Shown piece after piece: positions 53,367-61,468 of a stretch of DNA of 64,000 bases. Numbering within the stretch: position 1 is the stretch's first letter; every line of letters starts with the position of its first letter. Source of the DNA: Kitasatospora terrestris (GTDB taxonomy: Bacteria; Actinomycetota; Actinomycetes; Streptomycetales; Streptomycetaceae); the NCBI RefSeq assembly GCF_039542905.1, contig NZ_BAABIS010000001.1, positions 248,001 to 312,000 on the forward strand, read 5' to 3'. The position numbers and the translations under genes were made by a program. The notes under the pieces were generated by a model, which was given only the letters and a program-made list of their open reading frames with translations, did not search any database and was not told the DNA's origin.

Positions 53367-53921
53367 TCAGGCGGCGCCCCCCTGCGCGCGGGTCAGCCGC
53401 CAGACCTGGTCCTCGCCGCTCTCCGCCGGGGCGCGGCGCTCGGAGGGGCGGCGCAGGTGCTCGGTGAAGCCGAGCCGGGCCGGGACGGCCCCGCTGGCGA
53501 GGTTGGCCGGGTCGTGGACGATCTCGACCCACTCGACGCCGGGCAGGCGGAAGGCCTGCCCGACCACGGCCCGGGCCGCCCGGGTGACCAGGCCCCGTCC
53601 GGTCGCGGCCGGGTGCAGCCAGTACCCGATCTCGCGGGCGCACTCCGGTTCGCCCTCGGCGCGGAACAGCTCGATGGCCCCGACGATCGCGCCGTCCAGC
53701 ACGATCGCGTAGCTGTACGCCTGCCCGCTCTCCCAGCGCTCGGCACGACCCGCCAGGAACTGGGCGGTCCGCTCCGGCGTGTGCTCGGGGACCCAGCCCA
53801 TCCAGGGCCGCAGGTGCTCCAGCGACTCGTCGACGACGCGGGTGAACTCGGGCAGGTCCGCCTCGTCGAAGCGGCGGAGCGTCAGGTCGTCCAGGTCGAT
53901 CACCGGCTGCGGAAGGTCCAT
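53367..53921 (-). CDS. GNAT family acetyltransferase (RimJ/RimL type)
   Basis: 184 residues. The GNAT core is LTLRRFDEADLPEFTRVVDESLEHLRPWMGWVPE, then AIVLDGAIVGAIELF, EIGYWLHPAATGRGLVTRAARAVV with the acetyl-CoA loop, and ARLGFTEHLRRP. This is the RimJ/RimL subfamily, which acetylates ribosomal protein or other N-termini. No partner gene suggests the substrate. Confidence 0.92.
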   Translation of the reverse strand: MDLPQPVIDLDDLTLRRFDEADLPEFTRVVDESLEHLRPWMGWVPEHTPERTAQFLAGRAERWESGQAYSYAIVLDGAIVGAIELFRAEGEPECAREIGYWLHPAATGRGLVTRAARAVVGQAFRLPGVEWVEIVHDPANLASGAVPARLGFTEHLRRPSERRAPAESGEDQVWRLTRAQGGAA

Positions 53922-53976
53922 CCCGGAAGCTTCGCGGCCGCTCCCCGCTCCGGCAACGGGTTTTCCCCTGGACGCG

Positions 53977-54110
53977 TCAGGGCCGCTGCGCGGGGGCGAG
54001 CCGCAGGGCCGCCCACAGGTCGAGGCGGTACTGCGGGTCGGTGGAGACCACGCCGGTGATCTCCCGTCCGAGCAGGTGGGTGCTGCCCGGGGCCCGGGCA
54101 ACCTCCGGGT
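53977..54110 (-). pseudogene. C-terminal remnant of a PucR/CdaR-type regulator
   Basis: The last roughly 45 codons of a minus-strand frame read LLGREITGVVSTDPQYRLDLWAALRLA, which resembles the C-terminal end of PucR/CdaR-type helix-turn-helix domains (TGRDLxDPxxRLxLxLALRL). The frame upstream dissolves into Gly/Arg-rich residues without the rest of the domain, so only a fragment remains. Confidence 0.45.
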
Positions 54111-54228
54111 GGAGGTCGCCCTCCCCACCCGTCGGGACCCACAGGCGTCCTTCGCGCGGGCGCCGGCGCCCCGGGAAAATCGGCGGCGCGGCGGGCGGGC
54201 GCGCGGAACACTTCGGCGGGTGATCGTG

Positions 54229-54840
54229 ATGCGGCCCGTCCTGGAGATCCTCGCCCCCGACGGCTTCGGGCTGTGGCCGGTGGCCGAGGTGGAGCCGTTC
54301 GCCTTCCTCGCGCTGCACGGCGGGCTCTCGCCCGCCGAGGTGGGGACGGCGGTGATGCGGATCGCGGGCTGCAACGACATCGACCCGGACGGCGACCGTC
54401 CGCCGCGGCCCGCCGACCCGCTCGGCTCGTTCCTGCACGGGCTGCTGACGTTCGAGCACCCGTTCGCGGCGGGCGGCCTGCGGGTCGCCGACTCCGTGAG
54501 CGGCACCGAGTTCCTGCCGGGCTGCTGCGACGGGCTGGAGGACTGGCGCGACTGGCACCGGCTCACCGACGGCGACGGAGTGCTCGGCTTCGGCCACGAG
54601 CCGGTGTCGCCGCTGGCGGAGCGCACCGGCGACACCCTGCGGCTCACGGTCGACAGCGAGCGGAGCGACAGTTCGGTGATCGAACTGTCCGCCGCCGCGC
54701 TCCCCCCGCTCCTTGCCGGAGTGGAGCGCGACCTGACGGACTTCCTGGCCCTGGCCACCGGCTGGGCGGCCCGGCACGTGCCCGACCACCGGGCCGGCGT
54801 GAGCGCCGCGCTCGCCCGGGTCCTCGACCTGCCCGCGTAG
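54229..54840 (+). CDS. Hypothetical protein
   Basis: 203 residues from ATG 54229 (GTGs at 54220 and 54226 are in frame). Soluble and acidic with a Cys-rich turn (EFLPGCCDGLEDWRDW) and a predicted beta core (VLEILAPDGFGLWPVAEVE; LRLTVDSERSDSSVIELSA). No known family recognised. It lies after the PucR remnant and is convergent with the gene at 54854. Confidence 0.7.
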   Translation: MRPVLEILAPDGFGLWPVAEVEPFAFLALHGGLSPAEVGTAVMRIAGCNDIDPDGDRPPRPADPLGSFLHGLLTFEHPFAAGGLRVADSVSGTEFLPGCCDGLEDWRDWHRLTDGDGVLGFGHEPVSPLAERTGDTLRLTVDSERSDSSVIELSAAALPPLLAGVERDLTDFLALATGWAARHVPDHRAGVSAALARVLDLPA

Positions 54841-54853
54841 CGCCGGGCGGGCG

Positions 54854-55354
54854 TCAGGCGAAGGCGGTCTCGGTGAAGGCGATCCCGCCGCGGGCGTCGG
54901 GGGCGAGGACGAGCCGCGGCGAGTGCTGCGGCACCTGCCGCAGGTACTGCCGGAATCCCGAGGCCCGGAACCTCAGGTCGAAGGACTGGCCCTCGATGTG
55001 CCAGTGCGGGGCGTCCTCGCCGTCCTGCGGGTCGGCGCGCCGCAGCTGGTCGATGTCCAGGCTCAGCGGCAGCCCCGTGAAGGAGAGGTCGCCCACGACG
55101 TCCCGGACGTCCTCGAACACCAGCGTGGCGGGCGAGATCCAGAAGGTGAAGTGCTTCTCCGGCTCGACGGGGTAGACCCAGCGGATGATGTAGTCGATGT
55201 CCAGCATCAGGCGCGGCAGCGCGCCGTCGGCCGCTCCGGGCTGTACGCAGAGTCCGTGGATGGTGACCTGGTGCCACTCCATCTCGTCGAAGTCGGCGTC
55301 GCTCCAGACGGTCTTGCTGAGACCGGATTCCGCGTGGGTGGTGCCTGCGATCAT
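54854..55354 (-). CDS. Hypothetical protein
   Basis: 166 residues from ATG 55354 (a second ATG at 55366 is also possible). It has aromatic and acidic residues (DADFDEMEWHQVTIHG; LDIDYIIRWVYPVEPEKHFTFWISP), typical of a small beta-sandwich of unknown function widespread in Streptomyces. No motif identifies a reaction. It is divergent from the proline iminopeptidase gene. Confidence 0.7.
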   Translation of the reverse strand: MIAGTTHAESGLSKTVWSDADFDEMEWHQVTIHGLCVQPGAADGALPRLMLDIDYIIRWVYPVEPEKHFTFWISPATLVFEDVRDVVGDLSFTGLPLSLDIDQLRRADPQDGEDAPHWHIEGQSFDLRFRASGFRQYLRQVPQHSPRLVLAPDARGGIAFTETAFA

Positions 55355-55488
55355 GGTGACATCCAATCAGAGACCGACGGGCCGACGCCCACCGCGGCAC
55401 TCCCGCGACAGTGACTCGGCCTCAAATCGCCTTTCAAGCTGCCGAGTTGCCATATGAAAATCCGATCGTCCCCGTAGGATCGTCGGTC

Positions 55489-56445
55489 ATGGCCGACTAT
55501 CCTCCGACCCACCCCTACGACACCGGCTTCCTCGACACCGGCGACGGCAACCGCGTGTACTACGAGCAGTACGGCAACCCCGACGGCAAGCCCGCCCTGG
55601 GGGTGCACGGCGGCCCGGGCGCGGGCTCGCCGCGGCGGCCGCTGCGGGCGTGGGATCCCGAGCGCTACCGGGTGATCCGCTTCGACCAGCGCAACTGCGG
55701 GCGCAGCACCCCGCACGCCTCCGACCCGGCGGCGGACATGCGGCTGAACACCACCTGGCACCTGGTCGACGACATGGAGCGGCTGCGCGAGCACCTCGGC
55801 GTCGAGCGGTGGCTGCTGAACGGCGCGTCCTGGGGCGTCACGCTGGCCCTCGCCTACGCGCAGCGGCATCCCGAACGGGTGAGCGAGATCATCCTCCAGG
55901 CGGTGATGACGAGTCGCCGCTCCGAGATCGACTGGCTCTACCGGGGCGCGGGCCGGTTCCACCCCGAGGCGTGGGACCGCTTCCGCGCGGGCGTCCCCGA
56001 GCGGGAGCGGGACGGCGACCTGCTCGCGGCGTACGCGCGCCTGATGGAGAGCCCCGACCGGGAGGTCCGGCGCCGGGCCGCCGCCGACTGGCTGGCCTGG
56101 GAGGACGCGGTGGTGTCGGGCGAGCCCACGGCCGTCGCGGGGATGTACGGCGACCGTGAGGTCGACGAGCAGATCGCGTTCGTCCGGATCTGCGCCCACT
56201 TCTTCAGCAACGGCGCGTGGCTGGCGGAGGACCAGTTGCTGCGCGACGCGCACCGGCTGGCCGGGATCCCGGGGGTGGTGATCACCGGCCGGCACGACAT
56301 GGGCTGTCCGCCGCGGAGCGCCTGGGAGCTGGCCAGGGCGTGGCAGGGCGCACGGCTGCACATCTCCGAGGACTCGGGCCACGTCGGCAGCGCGGGCATG
56401 GTGCAGGTGGCCCGGGACGCCATCGAGGAGTTCAAGCACCGCTGA
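55489..56445 (+). CDS. Proline iminopeptidase (S33 family)
   Basis: 318 residues. Family features: GVHGGPGAGSPRR (oxyanion loop), RNCGRSTPHAS, the nucleophile elbow NGASWGVTLALAYAQ with Ser in GASWG, GRHDMGCPP (catalytic Asp) and DSGHVGS (catalytic His). Lengths of 310-320 residues are normal. It removes N-terminal proline from peptides in the cytoplasm. The ATG at 55489 follows an AT-rich stretch without an obvious ribosome site. Confidence 0.94.
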   Translation: MADYPPTHPYDTGFLDTGDGNRVYYEQYGNPDGKPALGVHGGPGAGSPRRPLRAWDPERYRVIRFDQRNCGRSTPHASDPAADMRLNTTWHLVDDMERLREHLGVERWLLNGASWGVTLALAYAQRHPERVSEIILQAVMTSRRSEIDWLYRGAGRFHPEAWDRFRAGVPERERDGDLLAAYARLMESPDREVRRRAAADWLAWEDAVVSGEPTAVAGMYGDREVDEQIAFVRICAHFFSNGAWLAEDQLLRDAHRLAGIPGVVITGRHDMGCPPRSAWELARAWQGARLHISEDSGHVGSAGMVQVARDAIEEFKHR

Positions 56446-56473
56446 CGGCCCCGCACGCCCCGGGATGGTTCCG

Positions 56474-56490
56474 CAGCGGACTATCCGCTG
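56474..56490. promoter_or_regulatory. Palindromic operator before the MarR/MFS pair
   Basis: CAGCGGA-CTA-TCCGCTG, a perfect 7-bp inverted repeat with a 3-bp spacer, 19 bp before the MarR start. This is the shape and position of a MarR autoregulatory site. Confidence 0.65.
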
Positions 56491-56509
56491 GCTGCCGTAC
56501 CCTGGGGGG

Positions 56510-57007
56510 ATGAGCACATCCCTTCCGGAACGGACGGCACGCGACCTGACCGGCATGCTGGTCCAGGCGGCCCACGCGATGAACACCCGGCTCGCGGTGG
56601 CGCTGGCCGAGATCGACAGCACGCCGCGCGCGCACTGCATCCTGCTGCACGCCATGGAGGCGCAGCGCACGCAGTCGGAGCTCGCCCAGATCGCCGGCCT
56701 GGACAAGACCACCATGGTCGTCACCACGGACGAACTGGAGCGCGCGGGCCTGGCCGAGCGGCACCCGTCCCCCACCGACCGGCGCGCCCGGATCATCGTG
56801 GTCACGCCCGCGGGCGAGGAGCTGGTGCGCCGCGGCGAGGTGATCGTCGACCGGGTGCACGCCGAGGCGCTGGACGGGATGTCGCCGGGCGAGCGACAGG
56901 TGTTCGTCGACGCGCTGACCCGCCTGGAGCAGATGCCCGCGGCGGACACCGTCCCGGCGGCCGGCACCGAGAAGCCGACGCGACGCCCCCGCCGACCCCG
57001 CCAGTAG
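56510..57007 (+). CDS. MarR family transcriptional regulator
   Basis: 165 residues. The winged helix motif is TQSELAQIAGLDKTTMVVTTDELERAGLAERHPSPTDRRAR. The C-terminus is Arg/Pro-rich. The next gene, 91 bp downstream on the same strand, encodes a DHA2-type efflux pump, and a palindromic site precedes this gene: a standard MarR-controlled drug-efflux unit. Confidence 0.93.
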   Translation: MSTSLPERTARDLTGMLVQAAHAMNTRLAVALAEIDSTPRAHCILLHAMEAQRTQSELAQIAGLDKTTMVVTTDELERAGLAERHPSPTDRRARIIVVTPAGEELVRRGEVIVDRVHAEALDGMSPGERQVFVDALTRLEQMPAADTVPAAGTEKPTRRPRRPRQ

Positions 57008-57098
57008 TCCCGAAAGAAATCGTCTACTACAAAACTATCTGCTAACGTCTCTCTTGTTGCGCCGTGCCCGCGCACCCGTGGAACAGGAGAGAACTCCC

Positions 57099-58556
57099 AT
57101 GCCCCGCACCCCCCGCTCGCGATGGCTGGCCCTGGCCGTCATCTGCACCGGAATGCTGATGATCGTCCTGGACGGGTCGATCGTCACCGTCGCTCTCCCG
57201 GCCATCCAGCAGGACCTCGGCTTCTCGTCCTCCGGCCTGGCCTGGATCGTCGACGCCTACGTGATCGCCTTCGGCGGCCTGCTGCTCCTGGCGGGCCGGC
57301 TGGGCGACCTGATCGGACGCCGGCGGATCTTCGTCGCCGGGCTGGCGGTCTTCACCGCCGCCTCGGTGCTCTGCGGCTTCGCGACCGATCCCGCCGTCCT
57401 GGTCGCCGCCCGTTTCCTCCAGGGCGCCGGCGGCGCGATGACCTCCGCGGTCAGCCTCGGCATGATCGTGGCGCTCTTCCCGGAGCCGGCCGAACGGACC
57501 AGGGCCTTCGGCGCGTTCGGCTTCGTCGGCGCCGCCGGGGCCTCGCTCGGCCAGGTGCTGGGCGGCGTGCTCACCCAGGGCCTGAGCTGGCCGTGGATCT
57601 TCTTCGTCAACCTGCCCATCGGCGTGCTGGCCGTCCTGGCCGGCCGGCGGCTGCTGGACGACGACCGCGGCCCGGGCCTGCGGGCCGGTGCCGACGCCCT
57701 CGGCGCGGTCCTGGTCACCGCCGGGCTGATGATCGGCGTCTACGCGATCGTCGAGGCCGCGTCGTACGGCTGGGCGTCCCCGCACACCGCCGGGCTCGGC
57801 GGCCTGTCGATCGCCCTGCTGGCGGCCTTCCTGGTCCGTCAGGCCCGCGCCGCGAAGCCGCTCCTGCCGCTGCGGATGTTCGCCTCCCGCACGGTGGTGG
57901 CCGCCAACCTCGTCCAACTTCTGATGCTCGCCGCGCTGTTCAGCTTCCAGGTGCTGGTCGCCCTCTACCTGCAGAACGTCCTGCACTACAGCGCCTCCCG
58001 CACCGGCCTGGCCATGCTGCCGGCCGCACTGACCATCGGCACCGTCTCGCTGGCCGTCTCCGCCCGCGCCATCGGCCGCTTCGGCGAGCGCACCACGCTG
58101 CTGGCCGGCCTGGCCCTGCTCACCGTCGGCCTCGGCCTGCTCGTCCGGCTGCCCGCCCACGACGCCCACTACGCCACCGACCTGCTGCCCACGATGCTCG
58201 CCGCCGGCGGCTTCGGTCTGGCGATCACCGCGCTCACCGCTCTGGGCATGTCCGGCGCCCGGCCGGAGGACGCGGGCCTGGCGTCCGGCCTGTTCAACAC
58301 CACCCAGCAGGTCGGCGCGGCGCTCGGCGTCGCGGTCCTGACGACGGTCGCCTCCTCCCGCGGCAGCAGCCTGATCGCGGCGGGCACGGCTCGGGCGGAG
58401 GCGCTGACCGCCGGCTTCCACCTGGCCTTCGCCATCGGCGCGGGCCTGCTGCTCACCGCCCTGGCCGTCACCGCCGTCGCCCTCCGGCGGCAGCGGCAGC
58501 CCGCACCCGGGGCCGCGACGGCTCCCGCCGACGCGCAGGTGTCCGTCCACGTCTGA
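57099..58556 (+). CDS. MFS transporter, DHA2/EmrB family
   Basis: 485 residues with about 14 membrane helices. Signature regions are the first-helix LMIVLDGSIVTVALPAIQQDLG, the helix 2-3 loop GRLGDLIGRRRIF (motif A), and AARFLQGAGGAMTSAV. This is the 14-helix DHA2 drug:H+ antiporter class. AGGAGA precedes ATG 57099 closely. It forms a unit with the MarR regulator upstream. Confidence 0.94.
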   Translation: MPRTPRSRWLALAVICTGMLMIVLDGSIVTVALPAIQQDLGFSSSGLAWIVDAYVIAFGGLLLLAGRLGDLIGRRRIFVAGLAVFTAASVLCGFATDPAVLVAARFLQGAGGAMTSAVSLGMIVALFPEPAERTRAFGAFGFVGAAGASLGQVLGGVLTQGLSWPWIFFVNLPIGVLAVLAGRRLLDDDRGPGLRAGADALGAVLVTAGLMIGVYAIVEAASYGWASPHTAGLGGLSIALLAAFLVRQARAAKPLLPLRMFASRTVVAANLVQLLMLAALFSFQVLVALYLQNVLHYSASRTGLAMLPAALTIGTVSLAVSARAIGRFGERTTLLAGLALLTVGLGLLVRLPAHDAHYATDLLPTMLAAGGFGLAITALTALGMSGARPEDAGLASGLFNTTQQVGAALGVAVLTTVASSRGSSLIAAGTARAEALTAGFHLAFAIGAGLLLTALAVTAVALRRQRQPAPGAATAPADAQVSVHV

Positions 58557-58731
58557 CGGCCCTCCGCCCCCGCCGGCTCAGCCCGCCGCGCCGCCCCTCC
58601 CTCCGGACGAGCGGGCGCGGCGGCGGCGCGTTGCCCGCCGTCCTGCGCCCGTGAGAGCATCGGGGTCCAACGGTCCGTCATGTCCACGGCTTTGCACGGT
58701 CCACCGAGCGAGGCGATGGGGTACCCGTCCG

Positions 58732-59955
58732 ATGTCCACAGCCCGGCCCGCGGAGGCCCGCCTCCAGGATGCGGGCGCCGTCCTGGTCGCGCCCGCGGCG
58801 CTGCGGGACGACACCCCGGTCAGGGACTTCTTCGGCTCCGTCGTCACCCCGGACGAGCTCGCCGCCGGTTCCCCCGACCTCACGGGGAGGACCGTCTACC
58901 TGTGCGGCGACGCCTCGGCGGTCGACGTCCGCCGACTGCGCACGGCCGCCCGGGTGTTCGCCGTCCGGGAGCCGTCGCACGGCCACCGGGGCACCACCGG
59001 GCCCTGGACCGTCGTCGGCCCCGGCCGGGTCTCCGTCCGCGTCCACGGCGTCGGCGTGTACTACCCCCGCTTCTTCGAGCCCGGCGACGACCACTTCGGA
59101 CGGATCCGCGCGGAGCACGAGTTCCAGTCGCTGACGGAGTCCACCAAGCCCGGCACGGCGCACCGCAGCGGGATCTACCTGACGCCCGTCACGCGGGACG
59201 GCGACGGGCTCCGCTTCCGCCTGCTCCGCTGCTCCACGAACCTCTCCGGGCCGACCGAGAACTTCCGTCCGACGGACACGGGCATCGTCGACGCCCTCAA
59301 CGCCGAGGCCGACACCCTCTTCCGCGGCCACGCGCCGCTGAACCACGTCCTCGCCCAGACCTACCACAACACCCGTGCCACGGCCGGGCGCAAGCAGTCC
59401 AAGGCCAGGATCTCGAACCACGCGGACAAGACCAAGGACATGCCCGCCAACGGCATCATGGCCTTCTGCACCTTCTACGACGGGCTCGACGGGCTGCAGC
59501 CGCTGCCGGGCGACGCCTTCGACCGCGGCGTGAAGGGCGTCAGCGCTCTGACCGGCCTCCGCTTCCGCCTCAAGGACGCGGCCGGGGACGAAGCCCGCAC
59601 GCTCCCCCGGCAGTTCACGCTGACCCTGCACCCCGGGTCGGTGTTCTTCATGCCGCTGTCCACCAACCGCCTGTACACCCACGAGATCCGGCCCTCGGCG
59701 CTGGACGCCGGGCTGCTCCCGACCCGCCTGGGCTACGTGGTGCGCTGCTCCGGCACCGAAGCCGTCCACCGGGACGGCCGGACGTTCCTGGGGACGGCCG
59801 GAGGTCCGGTGGAGCTGGAGCCGCCGACCGAGGCGGGCATGGACGAGCTGCGCAGGCTGTACGCGGAGGAGAACAGGTCCACCTCCCCCGTCGACTACGG
59901 CGGCCGGTTCCCGTTCAGCATGAACGCGGGGGACTACCGTGCCCCTCGGCTCTAG
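58732..59955 (+). CDS. Divergent AlkB-like 2-oxoglutarate/Fe(II) dioxygenase (first of a pair)
   Basis: 407 residues from ATG 58732. Residues about 195-345 look like a double-stranded beta-helix dioxygenase: NHVLAQTYHN, then SKARISNHADKTKDM with the iron-ligand pair H230-x-D232, GIMAFCTFYD, and a distal H317 in LYTHEIRPS, followed by RLGYVVRCS with an Arg for 2-oxoglutarate. The N-terminal 190 residues are a separate domain of mixed strands (GRVSVRVHGVGVYYPRFFEPG). I recall similar HADKTKDMP sequences mainly in eukaryotic proteins, but this is memory only. Its 3' end overlaps the next, related dioxygenase gene by 17 bp. Family assignment is by motifs; the substrate may be nucleic acid or a small molecule. 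Confidence 0.6.
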   Translation: MSTARPAEARLQDAGAVLVAPAALRDDTPVRDFFGSVVTPDELAAGSPDLTGRTVYLCGDASAVDVRRLRTAARVFAVREPSHGHRGTTGPWTVVGPGRVSVRVHGVGVYYPRFFEPGDDHFGRIRAEHEFQSLTESTKPGTAHRSGIYLTPVTRDGDGLRFRLLRCSTNLSGPTENFRPTDTGIVDALNAEADTLFRGHAPLNHVLAQTYHNTRATAGRKQSKARISNHADKTKDMPANGIMAFCTFYDGLDGLQPLPGDAFDRGVKGVSALTGLRFRLKDAAGDEARTLPRQFTLTLHPGSVFFMPLSTNRLYTHEIRPSALDAGLLPTRLGYVVRCSGTEAVHRDGRTFLGTAGGPVELEPPTEAGMDELRRLYAEENRSTSPVDYGGRFPFSMNAGDYRAPRL

Positions 59956-60718
59956 CGTTCCCGGCGTTCCGGACGGGATCCTCCGGCTCTCCGTCCCGTC
60001 CGGGGCGGACCTCTTCGCGGAGCTGTCCGCGGCGTCCGCCCTGGAGGACGTGGGCAAGGGCCGGCGGGGCGCCGTGCTCACCCGGGTCGACGAGTCGGGC
60101 CGCGTCCCGCTGGTGCGCACCACCACCCGGTACGGCAGTCCGGCCCAGCGGTTCCGGGAGGTCCACGAACGCCTCGCGCGGGAGGTCCAGGACCGCGCGG
60201 GCCTTGCGGTCGGCTTCAACAACGCCCTCGTCGAGGTCTACACGAACGCCTACGCCACCATGGGCGCCCACTCCGACCAGGCCCTCGATCTGGCCGACGA
60301 CTCCTTCATCGCCGTGTTCTCCTGTTACCGGCACCCGGGGACGGAGCCGGCGAGGAAGCTGGTCTTCGAGCAGAAGGAGCCCGGTGGCGAGGGGTTCGAG
60401 ATCCCCCTCGCCCATCACGGCGTCGTCGCGTTCTCGGTGGCCCTGAACCGTCGGCTCCGGCACCGGATCGTGCTGGACGCGCCCGGCCGGGCCGCGGAGA
60501 ACGAGTGGCTGGGCGTCACCTTCCGGACGTCGAGCACCTTCCTCCGGTTCGAGGACGGACGGGCGCACCTCCCCCGGGGCGTGCGCCTCACCCGGGCGAC
60601 CGACGAGCAGAGCCGCGACTTCTACCGGCTCCGCCGGCGCGAGAACCAGGAGACGGACTTCCGCTACCCACCGCTGACCTACACCGTCAGCGCGAGCGAC
60701 CTGCTGCCGCCGGTCTGA
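59939..60718 (+). CDS. Divergent AlkB-like 2-oxoglutarate/Fe(II) dioxygenase (second of a pair)
   Basis: 259 residues from GTG 59939, inside the 3' end of the previous gene. The core reads FNNALVEVYTNAYATMGAHSDQAL with H111-x-D113, DSFIAVFSCYRHPG, HHGVVAFSVALNRRLRHRIVLD with H175, and WLGVTFRTSSTFLRF with R196, the order HxD...H...R expected of AlkB-type oxygenases. No N-terminal extension like that of the first gene is seen. Overlap and order suggest that the two proteins act together, perhaps as a heteromer. Function unknown; demethylation or hydroxylation of a base, tRNA or peptide is possible. Confidence 0.65.
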   Translation: MPLGSSVPGVPDGILRLSVPSGADLFAELSAASALEDVGKGRRGAVLTRVDESGRVPLVRTTTRYGSPAQRFREVHERLAREVQDRAGLAVGFNNALVEVYTNAYATMGAHSDQALDLADDSFIAVFSCYRHPGTEPARKLVFEQKEPGGEGFEIPLAHHGVVAFSVALNRRLRHRIVLDAPGRAAENEWLGVTFRTSSTFLRFEDGRAHLPRGVRLTRATDEQSRDFYRLRRRENQETDFRYPPLTYTVSASDLLPPV

Positions 60719-60775
60719 CCTCCGGCGGCCTCCCCGGGCCCCCGGGCCGTCCCGTGCGGGCCGCGGCCCGCCGGT

Positions 60776-61411
60776 TCAGCGGGTCAGGCCGTGCAGGAGC
60801 AGCTCGGCGAGGTGCGCGTACGCGGCGGCGTCGGCGAGTCCGGTGGCGGCGGCGACCTGGCGCTGCTGGATCCGGACCATCACCGAGCTGATCACCTCGG
60901 CCGCGAAGGCCACGTGCACCTCGCGGAACGCGCCGGCCGCCACGCCCTCCTCGATCAGCTGGCCGATCCGGGCGGCGGCGGCCCGGGTGTTGCGCTCGTA
61001 GACCTCGGCGGCGGGTTCGAAGGCCGCCACGTCGTCGAAGAAGCCGGGCGAGACGGGGGCCAGCTCGGCGGCGACGGCCCGCAGGTAGGCGGCCAGCCGG
61101 CCGGCCGGGTCGGTCTCGGCCGCGAGGGCGGCCTCCACCCGTTCGGTGGCCCGGCGGAAGAAGTGCACCACGGCCGCCCGGACGAGCTGCTCCTTGCTGC
61201 CGGCCAGCCCGTACAGCGTGCGCTTGGAGCAGTGCAGCCGGCCCGCCAGGTCGTCCAGCGTGAACTGCGCGAAGCCCTCGCCGATCAGCAGTGCGACCAG
61301 GTCCTCGAAGAGCTCCGCCCGCCGCGCGGCGCCGCGCCCGGTGGGCCTTGCGGCCGGTGTCGCTGGGGTCTCGATCACCGGCCCAGTATTCCAGCCTCGA
61401 TCCCGCGCCAT
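60776..61411 (-). CDS. TetR family regulator of the acyl-CoA dehydrogenase operon
   Basis: 211 residues. N-terminal helix-turn-helix: FTLDDLAGRLHCSKRTLYGLAGSKEQLVRAAVVHFF, TetR-like. The C-terminal ligand domain follows. A 34-bp inverted repeat between its start and the divergent acyl-CoA dehydrogenase gene is a good operator, so it probably represses that gene and the SDR beyond and responds to an acyl-CoA-like ligand. Start uncertain: ATG 61411 (essentially at the promoter) or GTG 61378. Confidence 0.88.
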   Translation of the reverse strand: MARDRGWNTGPVIETPATPAARPTGRGAARRAELFEDLVALLIGEGFAQFTLDDLAGRLHCSKRTLYGLAGSKEQLVRAAVVHFFRRATERVEAALAAETDPAGRLAAYLRAVAAELAPVSPGFFDDVAAFEPAAEVYERNTRAAAARIGQLIEEGVAAGAFREVHVAFAAEVISSVMVRIQQRQVAAATGLADAAAYAHLAELLLHGLTR

Positions 61412-61425
61412 GATGGCGCTACGCT

Positions 61426-61459
61426 AAGCGGTACTGACGTACCCCTCTGAGTACCGCTT
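61426..61459. promoter_or_regulatory. TetR operator, 10-bp inverted repeat
   Basis: AAGCGGTACT (61426-61435) and AGTACCGCTT (61450-61459), a perfect inverted repeat with a 14-bp spacer, centred in the gap between the divergent TetR and acyl-CoA dehydrogenase genes. Confidence 0.8.
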
Positions 61460-61468
61460 GGAGCCATC

